NCBI GenBank assembly: GCA_002730035.1
Contig: PBYU01000011.1
Span: 40,877 to 104,876 of the forward strand
Length of the DNA stretch: 64,000 bases
Direction of reading: 5' to 3'
Source: Gammaproteobacteria bacterium
Lineage (GTDB): Bacteria > Pseudomonadota > Gammaproteobacteria > Pseudomonadales > Pseudohongiellaceae
Shown here: positions 45,537 through 54,012 of the stretch, piece after piece
Position numbering within the stretch: position 1 is the stretch's first letter
Layout: each line of letters opens with the position of its first letter
The notes under the pieces: generated by a model
The model's input: only the letters and a program-made list of their open reading frames with translations
The model's database searches: none
What the model was told of the DNA's origin: nothing
Translations under genes and position numbers: made by a program

Positions 45537-46766
45537 ATGTCATCGCAGCAAGATTTTAGAGCCGCGACCCGTCAGTGGTTAGAGTCAAATTGTCCTGAGT
45601 CCATGCGAACTCCAATGGTGCAGGATGAAATTGTCTGGGGCGGAAGAAATCCAAGTTTCAAGAATCCAGACAGCAAGCTCTGGCTGGAACGTATGGCAGA
45701 TAGAGGCTGGACCTGCCCGACCTGGCCTACCGAGTACGGCGGCGGTGGCCTCAGTAAGGATGAGTCGGTTGTGCTTCGTCAGGAACTGGCTCGGATCAAT
45801 GCCAGGCCGGCATTAACCAGTTTCGGCATCGGCATGCTGGGGCCGGCGCTGCTTGAATACGGCAGCCATGCACATAAGCTGGAACACATTCCCAAGATCG
45901 TGCGTGGTGAGATTCGCTGGTGTCAGGGTTACTCGGAACCGGGTTCGGGGTCTGATCTGGCCAGCCTCAGTACCAAAGCCGAATTGCAGGGTGAGAATTA
46001 CATTGTTAATGGGTCCAAGGTGTGGACCTCTTATGCCGACAAGGCGGACTGGATATTCTGTCTGGTGCGAACGGATTTCGACGTGCCGAAACATTCAGGC
46101 ATCAGCTTTATCCTATTTGACATGGCCAGCGAGGGTATCTCCACCAAACCGATTCAATTGATCAGTGGCTCATCGCCATTTTGCGAGACCTTTTTCCTCG
46201 ATGTAAAAGTACCGACTGCAAATCTGGTCGGGCGCTTGAATGAAGGCTGGACTATTGCCAAACGTCTGCTGCAACACGAACGCACCATGATTTCCAGTTT
46301 TGGACTCGCCAGTGGTCAATCTGATCGGGGTGGGACCACCTCCACCGTGGCCAGCGTGGAAGGGGCGGCCATGCACTATCGAGGTGACAAAGACAGCTTG
46401 TCCGATCCTGTTCTGAGGGACGAAATCGCTCAGTTCAAGATCGACAGCGAGGCCTTCGCCTACACTTCGCAGCGTTCCATTGAAGAATCCAGGCAGGGCC
46501 AGGGTCCAAATGCCACTTCTTCGATGTTGAAGAACTATGGTTGTGAACTGAACAAACGCCGCTACGAATTACTATTAAAGGCTATCGGCAGCCAGGGTCT
46601 GGGCTGGGAAGGCGAGGGATTTGCGGACGATGAATTGCTGGTAACCCGTGAGTGGTTACGCTCGAAGGGCAACTCGATCGAGGGTGGTACTTCCGAAGTG
46701 CAGTTAAACGTAATCGCCAAGCGTGTGTTGGGATTGCCTGACATCTTGAGCATTAGCAAGAAGTAG
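45537..46766 (+). CDS. Acyl-CoA dehydrogenase, PimC-like large subunit (second pair)
   Basis: A 409-aa protein of the same sub-family as that at 23834: WCQGYSEPGSGSDLASL and YIVNGSKVWTSYADKADWIFCLVRT are nearly the same blocks. The C-terminal motif IEGGTSEVQ has Gly at the position of the catalytic YEGT glutamate. A small insertion with poly-Gly/Thr (DRGGTTSTVASVEG) is present near residue 265. AGGAG precedes the ATG. The small partner follows after 20 nt. Confidence 0.87.
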   Translation: MSSQQDFRAATRQWLESNCPESMRTPMVQDEIVWGGRNPSFKNPDSKLWLERMADRGWTCPTWPTEYGGGGLSKDESVVLRQELARINARPALTSFGIGMLGPALLEYGSHAHKLEHIPKIVRGEIRWCQGYSEPGSGSDLASLSTKAELQGENYIVNGSKVWTSYADKADWIFCLVRTDFDVPKHSGISFILFDMASEGISTKPIQLISGSSPFCETFFLDVKVPTANLVGRLNEGWTIAKRLLQHERTMISSFGLASGQSDRGGTTSTVASVEGAAMHYRGDKDSLSDPVLRDEIAQFKIDSEAFAYTSQRSIEESRQGQGPNATSSMLKNYGCELNKRRYELLLKAIGSQGLGWEGEGFADDELLVTREWLRSKGNSIEGGTSEVQLNVIAKRVLGLPDILSISKK

Positions 46767-46786
46767 ATACCGGGAAAAAACAACCC

Positions 46787-47935
46787 ATGGCATTAGTACT
46801 CAGTGAAGATCAACAACTATTAAAAGATGCAGCCAGGAATTTTTGCCAGCAGCGCTCGCCGTTGAATGTGCTGCGTGAGTTGCGAGATTCCAAAGATGAG
46901 ACTGGATTCGATGCAGCTATCTGGAAGCAGATGCTCGAGCTGGGTTGGGCAGGGATGGCTGTGCCGGAAACTTACGGTGGTTTCCAATTTGGCTACGGCG
47001 GTCTCGGAGTGGTTCTGGAGGAGACAGGAAGAACCCTGACCAGTTCGCCATTAATCTCGACGGTACTCATTTGTGCAACTGCCGTTAATGAATTGGGTTC
47101 AGACCAACAAAAAGCCAGTCTACTGCCGGCGATTGTCGGTGGAGAATTGTTAATGAGCCTGGCCCTGGATGAGCACAGTCTTCATAACCCCTCTCATATT
47201 GAGACCACGGCAAGCAGAACCTCTGACGGATTCGAGTTGAACGGTAGCAAGACTTTCGTGCTTGATGGTCATGTGGCAAAGAAGTTTATCGTTGTTGCCA
47301 GGAGTAGCGGTGATCGTGATAGTAAGGAAGGCATCAGCCTGTTCCTCGTTGATAGCGGCAGTACTGGAGTAACGGTTGCCCGTACTCGAATGGTGGATAG
47401 CAGAAATGCCGCCAAGATCAGCCTGGACAAGGTTACCGTCACCGAGGCTGCCGTTCTGGGTGATCTGGATAAAGGATTCGTGGGATTGGACAGGGTGCTG
47501 GATATAGCTCGCATCGGCCTGGCGGCAGAAATGCTTGGTAGTATTAGGGAGGTGTTCGAGCGCATACTCGAATATCTCAAGCAGCGCGAACAGTTTGGTG
47601 TGCTGATCGGTTCTTTCCAGGGCCTGCAGCACCGTGCGGCGAACATGTACACTGAGATCGAACTCTGCAAATCGGTTGTGAGAGCAGCGCTTTCGGCGTT
47701 GGATGATTCCGAAAAAAGCGGGCAGGGAATTGCTGAATTAGCCAGTATCGCCAAGGCCAAACTTTCGGAAGTGTTCATGCTGGTCAGTAATGAAGGTATT
47801 CAAATGCATGGTGGCATCGGCATGACCGATGAGTTCGATATTGGCTTTTTTCTTAAGCGTGCCCGCGTGGCACAGCAGTTTCTTGGTGACGCTTCTTTTC
47901 ATCGTGATCGCTACGCGAGTCTGAAAAATTTCTGA
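46787..47935 (+). CDS. Acyl-CoA dehydrogenase, PimD-like small subunit (second pair)
   Basis: A 382-aa relative of the protein at 25082. It contains the helix EVFERILEYLKQREQFGVLIGSFQGLQHR and MHGGIGMTDEFDIGFFLKR; the C-terminus has FLGDASFHRDRYASL, with no YEGT base. It begins 20 nt after the large-subunit gene. The pair belongs to the fadJ-ADH operon and probably performs the dehydrogenation step for one acyl-CoA type. Confidence 0.86.
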   Translation: MALVLSEDQQLLKDAARNFCQQRSPLNVLRELRDSKDETGFDAAIWKQMLELGWAGMAVPETYGGFQFGYGGLGVVLEETGRTLTSSPLISTVLICATAVNELGSDQQKASLLPAIVGGELLMSLALDEHSLHNPSHIETTASRTSDGFELNGSKTFVLDGHVAKKFIVVARSSGDRDSKEGISLFLVDSGSTGVTVARTRMVDSRNAAKISLDKVTVTEAAVLGDLDKGFVGLDRVLDIARIGLAAEMLGSIREVFERILEYLKQREQFGVLIGSFQGLQHRAANMYTEIELCKSVVRAALSALDDSEKSGQGIAELASIAKAKLSEVFMLVSNEGIQMHGGIGMTDEFDIGFFLKRARVAQQFLGDASFHRDRYASLKNF

Positions 47936-47973
47936 TTGGGAACACTTTTTATTAGTGTCCGTTACAGGCAATC

Positions 47974-48660
47974 ATGCTCATACTACTCATCGGTGCCGTT
48001 CTGGCAATTTTGGTGTACTTCCCATCATTCTGGGTGCGCCATGTTATGGAGAAATACAGCAAGGAATTGCCTACTATTGCAGGAACTGGCGGTGAACTAG
48101 CGCAACATCTGGTGGCCCGCTTTCAACTGGATGGTATCAAGGTGGAGGAAGGCCAGCCGTTTCGAGATCATTTCGATCCCAAAGATAAGGTGGTGCGTCT
48201 GAGCCCGGCTAATTTCAATGGCAAATCACTGACGGCTGTGGCTGTAGCGACCCACGAAGTAGGCCACGCCATCCAGTTTCATCGCAGGGAAAAAATCTTT
48301 GAGTTAAGGGCTCGCTACCTTCCTCGTGCTCAAATGCTCAACCAGGCTGGTGTTGCCATCATGCTTTCATTTCCCATTATTGGCCTGGTGCTACGGTCAC
48401 CCTTTGCGGTAGGCATGGTAATTGGATTGAGCCTGTTATTGCAGCTAGCCGGTGCCTTCGCCTACCTGATCATTTTACCGGAAGAATGGGACGCCAGTTT
48501 CAACAAGGCATTACCGATTCTCGTAGATGGCGAGTATGTCGAACAGAACCAGTTCCCAGCCATTCGCAGAATTCTCAAGGCGGCGGCACTTACCTATTTT
48601 TCAGCGGCGCTTGCGAATGTGCTTAACATCGGTCGATGGTTCATGATATTAAGGCGCTAG
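47974..48660 (+). CDS. Zinc metallopeptidase, YugP family (membrane)
   Basis: A 228-aa membrane protein with an N-terminal helix, the zinc motif VATHEVGHAIQF (HExxH) at about residues 90-101, and two central hydrophobic segments around residues 125-175. The sequence VRLSPANFNGKSLTAVAVATHE and the C-terminal DASFNKALPIL match the neutral zinc metallopeptidase 2 family (YugP). Its biological target is unknown. It starts 38 nt after the PimD-like gene. Confidence 0.85.
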   Translation: MLILLIGAVLAILVYFPSFWVRHVMEKYSKELPTIAGTGGELAQHLVARFQLDGIKVEEGQPFRDHFDPKDKVVRLSPANFNGKSLTAVAVATHEVGHAIQFHRREKIFELRARYLPRAQMLNQAGVAIMLSFPIIGLVLRSPFAVGMVIGLSLLLQLAGAFAYLIILPEEWDASFNKALPILVDGEYVEQNQFPAIRRILKAAALTYFSAALANVLNIGRWFMILRR

Positions 48661-48703
48661 GCTGACTGTAAGAATCAACGGTAGTGGAAGGGAGGAGTCG
48701 AAT

Positions 48704-49114
48704 ATGAAAGCGGCGAAGATTGCGAAGATTGTTGCGATTGTAATGCTGATCTACGTGGGGATAGTTGTTCTGTTTGAATCACTGCTGGGCTTTTTCCAGC
48801 CAGAGGCTGGTGCAACTATGCTTATCACCAGCTATGACGAAGCAGGCAATGGACACGACCGGGTGGTTGCCCGCCTGGAAAGCAATGGCTCAATCTACGT
48901 TGCGGCTAACCACTGGCCGAGGGCGTGGTACCGTGAGGCACTGGACAACCCAAGAATGAGCGTTAGTTTTGAGGGGGACACTACAGAATACAGAGTTTCT
49001 CCAGTGGAAGGAGCCGAACATGAGCGGGTGGATAACGAGAATAGCCTGGGTCTGGTATTCCGAATTCTCACGGGGTTTCCACCCCGATATTTTGTGCGAT
49101 TAGATCCAAACTAG
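48704..49114 (+). CDS. Membrane-anchored nitroreductase/quinone-reductase-type split-barrel protein
   Basis: A 136-aa protein with one N-terminal membrane helix (IVAIVMLIYVGIVVLFESLLGF) and a short split-barrel-like domain with LESNGSIYVAANHWPRAWYREALDNP. The domain resembles the small deazaflavin/F420-dependent nitroreductase-like family (DUF385 type), but the cofactor cannot be read. GGGAGGAG precedes the ATG. The sulfotransferase pseudogene begins 11 nt later. Confidence 0.55.
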   Translation: MKAAKIAKIVAIVMLIYVGIVVLFESLLGFFQPEAGATMLITSYDEAGNGHDRVVARLESNGSIYVAANHWPRAWYREALDNPRMSVSFEGDTTEYRVSPVEGAEHERVDNENSLGLVFRILTGFPPRYFVRLDPN

Positions 49115-49125
49115 AGAAAATAAAA

Positions 49126-50055
49126 ATGACAATAAACGGGAATCCAGAATTTGCACAAGCATATCGCAGTGCTTTGGTTAACAGTCATCGTTGGGATGAT
49201 TTCAAGGTCAGGGATGATGATATCGTCATTACTACTTCCTACAAGGCTGGTACTACCTGGATGCAGGGTATCTGTGCGGCACTGGTGTTTCAGGCGCCTG
49301 AACCCCCGCTACCCCAGGACGCGCTGACGCCCTGGCTGGACGCCAATTTCGGCCCCATCGATGAAGTGCTGGCCCAACTGGAAGGCTTGTAAAACCGTCG
49401 CTATATTAAGAGTCATCTACCGCTGGATGGCATTCCGTTTTTCGACGAGATTAAATATATTTTCGTCGGTCGTGATGGCAAGGATGTCTGGATGTCCATG
49501 TGGAATCACTGGCATAACATGAATCCTCAAGTCATCGACGACATGAACAATGCGCCGGACCGGGAAGGGCCGGCATTGGTTCATCCACCAGAAGACATGT
49601 CCTCGGCATTCGATGAATGGCTTGTTAGAGGGACTTATCCCTGGGAGAACAATGGTTACCCATTTTGGTCACATCTGTATCATGCCAGTAGCTGGTGGGG
49701 CTATCGCCACTTACCTAATATCCTGATGGTGCATTTCGACGACTTGCTGTGAGATACCGATGGGGAAATGCGGCGGATCTCTGACTATCTGGGTATTGAG
49801 ATTAATGAGGAAATCTGGCCGAGCCTGCTGGAAGGCGTTACCTTCAAGTCCATGAAGTCAAATGCCGAGAAAATGGCACCGGGGGCGACCGAGGGTATCT
49901 GGAAGGACACCAGCAATTTCTTCCATAAGGGAACCAACAAGCGCTGGGAAGGAGTGTTGACGGATGAGCAGGTCGCCGCTTACGATGACTTGGCTAAACG
50001 CGAGTTGGGAGCGGAGCTTGCTCAGTGGTTAGAATTTGGAGGCCGCATCGATTAG
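49126..50055 (+). pseudogene. Sulfotransferase, interrupted by two in-frame stops
   Basis: One continuous frame encodes a 309-residue PAPS-dependent sulfotransferase. The 5'-phosphosulfate loop is TSYKAGTTWMQ (start of the protein), the 3'-phosphate site YIFVGRDGKDVWMSMW, and the end has FFHKGTNKRWEGVLT. In-frame TAA at 49390-49392 (after EGL) and TGA at 49750-49752 (after HFDDLL) break it into three pieces. The frame between and after them is otherwise complete and conserved, so the gene decayed recently. No frameshift is needed. Each stop can come from one C-to-T change (CAA, CGA). Confidence 0.9.
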
Positions 50056-50102
50056 ACTCTCGCTACCGCACAAAATAATCAGACTATAAGAAGGTTTTAA
50101 CC

Positions 50103-50810
50103 ATGAATAAGCTCACACCACGACTCATTCAGAAAAGCCTGTTGGCATTTTTACTGGTGGTCTTCGTCCTGCCAGTCAGCGCGCAGAATACCGATCCCAC
50201 CCGCTGGGAGCAGGCTATGCAACGCTTCGAAGAACAGGACAAGATGCATGCGCCTCCCGAGGGCGCTATTTTGCTAACCGGTAGTTCCAGTATTGCCCGC
50301 TGGAACGATCAGGCGGCTGCCGCTCTGGCACCGCTTACGGTGATTCCTCGTGGTTTCGGCGGCAGCGTGATGAGCGATGTGCTGTATCACCTAGAGAGAG
50401 TCGCTCTCAAATACAATCCTCGTGCAATTCTCATCTATGAAGGTGACAACGATACGGCCAACGAAGTGCCGAAAAACACCATCCTGGGTCAGTTAAAGGA
50501 ACTCGTTGCCAAGGTTCATCATGCACTTCCGGAAACCAGAATTTATGTGCTGTCAGTCAAGCCGAGTGTATTGCGTGAAAATGTCTGGGCCAATGCACAG
50601 GCTGTGAATGCAGGTTATCAGGCGATCGCCGCCGGCGATCCGCTGGTTTACTACGTGGATGTGGCTAATCCATTTCTTATGGCAGACGGTCATGTCATGA
50701 CAGATATCTTCGTCGAAGACGGGCTGCACCTGAACGACATGGGGAATCTTATTTGGGGATCTTCCATCAGGGCCGCCTTAATGCCGCAGGAAGCTCGCCA
50801 CGAAAAATAA
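50103..50810 (+). CDS. Secreted SGNH/GDSL-type hydrolase
   Basis: A 235-aa exported esterase-like protein. After the signal peptide (to VSAQ) come block I LLTGSSSIARW (nucleophile Ser near residue 62), block III YEGDND and block V DGLHLN with the catalytic Asp and His. This order of blocks defines SGNH hydrolases, which remove acyl or acetyl groups from carbohydrates or lipids. AAGAAGG precedes the ATG. Confidence 0.87.
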   Translation: MNKLTPRLIQKSLLAFLLVVFVLPVSAQNTDPTRWEQAMQRFEEQDKMHAPPEGAILLTGSSSIARWNDQAAAALAPLTVIPRGFGGSVMSDVLYHLERVALKYNPRAILIYEGDNDTANEVPKNTILGQLKELVAKVHHALPETRIYVLSVKPSVLRENVWANAQAVNAGYQAIAAGDPLVYYVDVANPFLMADGHVMTDIFVEDGLHLNDMGNLIWGSSIRAALMPQEARHEK

Positions 50811-50831
50811 GTCTCTGTATAAGGGTAGTCG

Positions 50832-51401
50832 ATGAATACCCTGGATTTACTGCAAGCCCTATTTCTGCTGGGTGCGCCTATGATGGTGCTCGCCTGGTTC
50901 CTGTTCGGCTGGCTCTTCAATAGCGGCGAGATCGATAGAAGGGATGACCACAAGTCAATCTCAGCCCAGTTCAAGAAGATGAAAAAATCCGTGGCCACCA
51001 AAGAGCACAAGAATTCCATCTATGTTTATGACAAGTGGATGTGGTTTGGTAGTGGATTCTATGGTTTGGCAGGTTTATGGACCTTTGCGGCAATCGAAAT
51101 AAGCCAATTCTTCGGCTTCATCTTCAATTTTCCCGGTTTTTCTGTGCTTTTCGGGGATGGGTTGATCGCTTTCTTTATCGAACTCGGTTTGAATCAGCTC
51201 GGCAATGTGATCCGGGCTTTTGTCTAGTTCAGCTACTGGCCATCGGATTCGATGCTAATCTGGATTCTTGTGGCCTACCTGGGTTACTGGGCGGGCGTGG
51301 AGTTGGCCAGACGGCATGTCGAGTTTCCTATCGATGATGACTGGCTGCAGAAAATTCAGAGCAAGCTGACGGACTCCAGGCAGGACTCCGAGAATGACTA
51401 A
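50832..51401 (+). pseudogene. Membrane protein of unknown function, interrupted by TAG
   Basis: The frame starting at ATG 50832 runs 131 codons to an in-frame TAG (51225-51227) just after NVIRAFV. The same frame then continues FSYWPSDSMLIWILVAYLGYWAGVELARR to TAA at 51399. The hydrophobic segments (residues ~5-28, ~75-98, and 140-155 beyond the stop) look like one continuous membrane protein of 189 residues. TAG may come from TGG or CAG by one transition. I do not recognise the family. The end overlaps the convergent enolase-superfamily gene by 4 nt. Confidence 0.65.
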
Positions 51402-52624
51402 TCGTCCTCGATCAAGTCTCGATTGATACTCACACCCAGCCCCGGACCCTGGGGCATGGCCATATAGCCCTCGCTATCCACTTGCGGCAGATTTTCCATG
51501 ATGGCAAAGCCATTGGTATAGGGTGAGATAGGTGGATCATTCATGATTTCCACCCAGGGGCAGTGGGGCCAGGTACCAATCATGTGCAGCTGCGCAATAG
51601 TACCGAGCTGCCCTCCACCGTGGTGGGGTATTACCAGTTTGTGGTGAGCCAGCGCCAGCGCCGCCACTGCGCGTAGGCCCTGCACACCCTCGGTCACCAG
51701 AATTTCCGGTTGCAGGATGTCGTAGACTTGCTTCTCCAGCATCTCGACGAACTCCTGTACTCCCTGGTTGTTTTCGCCGCCTGCCAGGGTGATATCGGTA
51801 GCCCGATTCAGCTCTGCCAATCCTTCGTAGTCATACCTGCGTAGCGGTTCTTCGAGCCAGTACACATCGAAATCATTCAACGCACGCGCCGTGTCCAACG
51901 CGCGTTTGTAGTCCCACTGTATACCTGGCTGCCAGATTCCGCTGGACTGGGCCTGGTTGGCATCGGTCATGATGGTAAAGTCATCGCCTGCTGCTTCACG
52001 GACCAGCTGTATGGTTCGGATGTCCTCACGCATGTCCAGGTGGTGTAGCCTGATCTTCATTCCCTGCCAGCCTGCTTCTTTTATACGCACCGCCTGCTCG
52101 GCTCTTTCCTCCGGCGTTGATAGCTGAATCATGCTGGCATAGGCTGGTACCTTGTCTTTTTGTGCACCCCACAGTTTATAAAGTGGTTGACCTGCCACTT
52201 TCCCAACTATGTCCCAGAGGGCGATTTCGACGCAGCCAACGTCTCGCCAGTTATTCGCCGCACCGTTGGTGTAGCGCATCTGATGACCCAGCGTCTCATT
52301 GTCAAACGGGTCCTGGCCCACCAATAATTGCTTCATGCGGTTGATTCCACTGGAGCTCATACCTGGCGCGATGCCACTAATGCCCTGATCGGTTAGGATT
52401 TCCGTGACCCTGCCGCCTCCGATACGCCGCATATAGGGCCGGCCGGGTGCCCAGGCCGACTCCATGATCCCCGTCTCACCCAGAGTTCGCATGCGATGGA
52501 CCTTGATGTCGGTTATTCGTGGTCGATCACTCTGCGCGAGGCTAAGCGTGGGGAACATCAGGGATGCCAAGGAAAATGGTGCAATTGTAGTTGCAAGCTT
52601 GTTAAGAAACTGGCGGCGATGCAT
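51398..52624 (-). CDS. Exported enolase-superfamily enzyme (mandelate racemase/muconate lactonizing type)
   Basis: A 408-aa protein with a Tat-like signal (HRRQFL, then a hydrophobic stretch ending SLAQ). The barrel carries MKIRLH (Lys-x-Arg in place of the usual Lys-x-Lys), metal ligands in TDANQ, LEEP and AGGENNQ, and IPHHGGG with a catalytic-type His. It would abstract a proton next to a carboxylate. The second lysine of the KxK pair is Arg, so the substrate class is unclear. The neighbours are exported peptidases, and an epimerase or dehydratase role is only inferred. Confidence 0.82.
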   Translation of the reverse strand: MHRRQFLNKLATTIAPFSLASLMFPTLSLAQSDRPRITDIKVHRMRTLGETGIMESAWAPGRPYMRRIGGGRVTEILTDQGISGIAPGMSSSGINRMKQLLVGQDPFDNETLGHQMRYTNGAANNWRDVGCVEIALWDIVGKVAGQPLYKLWGAQKDKVPAYASMIQLSTPEERAEQAVRIKEAGWQGMKIRLHHLDMREDIRTIQLVREAAGDDFTIMTDANQAQSSGIWQPGIQWDYKRALDTARALNDFDVYWLEEPLRRYDYEGLAELNRATDITLAGGENNQGVQEFVEMLEKQVYDILQPEILVTEGVQGLRAVAALALAHHKLVIPHHGGGQLGTIAQLHMIGTWPHCPWVEIMNDPPISPYTNGFAIMENLPQVDSEGYMAMPQGPGLGVSINRDLIEDD

Positions 52625-52653
52625 GGCTTATTCCTGGTGAAAAATTAGAGAAA

Positions 52654-54003
52654 CTAAATGGCGCCGCTCACGCTGGAGAGATTGAAGCCATTGACTTTCA
52701 GTGCCGGTACCACGATTGGCGCGCTGACCGAACTGTTTTCGGAAGCGGCGACCCGCACGGCAGGCCCCAGCATCTCAATGTTTTGTAACATGGATACTAG
52801 GGACTGGTTAAAGCGAAAGTTGGTAACGGGGCGTGTGATTCTACCATTTTCAATGAGGAAGGTTCCGTCACGGGTCAGCCCTGTATAAGAAATGATGCGC
52901 GGATTCAGCCCGCGGATGTACCAGAAACGAGTGAGTAGTACACCGCGCCGAGTGGAAGCGATCATTTCTTCGAGTGAGTCTGTGCCACCCTGCATGATCA
53001 GATTGGCAGGACCCGGCAGTGGATCCTGCGCCGATTCAGCCGCCCAGTATCTTGATCGAGATAGATCTTCCAACCTGCCGGCATTCACCCATACCTTCCT
53101 CTGAAGAGCCTGTCCGCTGCCATTAAAGGGAGCGGTTTCCGCGTCGGCATAGGAAGGATCGCTGTAAATGGTGACCTTACCGTCAAAAAGAGTTTCACCT
53201 ATCCTGTTACCGCCTCCTGGGCGTGAGAAATAGGAACGACCTTCATCGGCCGTGCGCTGGTTGAATGAATTCATCATCCGCATCATCAGCATACCTACGG
53301 CCGTTGGCTCGAGGATGGCAGTATATTCACCAGGGTCCAGGGCAGTCTTACGCCAGTCACGGCATTTACGCACCGCATCATTGGCGACCCGTTGACTCTC
53401 GATGCTGCTCCAGTCATTGGCTTCGTCACCGGCCCATCCGGATTGCAATCCGTCTGGCGTTCGAGAGGTCAGCGTGTAGGCAACACCGGTGTTGGAATGA
53501 CTTGCAAACAGTCCGTTGGAAGTCGCGATGGATGATGTGCCGGCGCGTACATCCATGTAAGAGGCGACGATCTGTCCTGCATTCTGTGCCTGGCGGATTG
53601 CGATGGCGGCCGCTTCCGCTCGTGTGCCCGGTTCCAGTTCACCGGTGGAAGGGTAGTAGGCCTGTATTTGCTGATATTGTTGCGCACTCAGCTCCGCCAT
53701 GTATTCCGGGTTCTCCGGAGCCAGTCGCGCCATATCTTCGGAGCGCCTTACTGCCTGCAGCAGATCATCGTCTGCCAATCGATTAGTGTCTACGGTTGCA
53801 ACGCGTTTGCCGAATACGCTGGTGATATTTACGGAGGTATTGTTGGACCCGCCGGCACTGGTAATTCGATTGGTTGCTACGCGCGTATAGCCACGCCACC
53901 CGGAATTAATTCGGACTCGGCATTGGTCCGCTTCTGAGAGTTGCAGGACGCGATCGCTAATCTCGCGTAGGTCACTGCTGGGTAAGCCCTTAGCTTCTGC
54001 CAT
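52654..54003 (-). CDS. TldE/PmbA-type metallopeptidase subunit
   Basis: A 449-aa protein of the TldD/TldE family, with C-terminal GLTRDGTFLIENGRITRPVTNFRFNQS, the region typical for the family. No HExxxH motif is seen, so this is the TldE (PmbA) partner, which lacks the metal site. TldD-TldE act as a heterodimer, in E. coli cleaving microcin B17 precursor and CcdA. No signal peptide is visible, unlike its partner gene, which starts 10 nt upstream. Confidence 0.85.
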   Translation of the reverse strand: MAEAKGLPSSDLREISDRVLQLSEADQCRVRINSGWRGYTRVATNRITSAGGSNNTSVNITSVFGKRVATVDTNRLADDDLLQAVRRSEDMARLAPENPEYMAELSAQQYQQIQAYYPSTGELEPGTRAEAAAIAIRQAQNAGQIVASYMDVRAGTSSIATSNGLFASHSNTGVAYTLTSRTPDGLQSGWAGDEANDWSSIESQRVANDAVRKCRDWRKTALDPGEYTAILEPTAVGMLMMRMMNSFNQRTADEGRSYFSRPGGGNRIGETLFDGKVTIYSDPSYADAETAPFNGSGQALQRKVWVNAGRLEDLSRSRYWAAESAQDPLPGPANLIMQGGTDSLEEMIASTRRGVLLTRFWYIRGLNPRIISYTGLTRDGTFLIENGRITRPVTNFRFNQSLVSMLQNIEMLGPAVRVAASENSSVSAPIVVPALKVNGFNLSSVSGAI

Positions 54004-54012
54004 AATAGGTAA

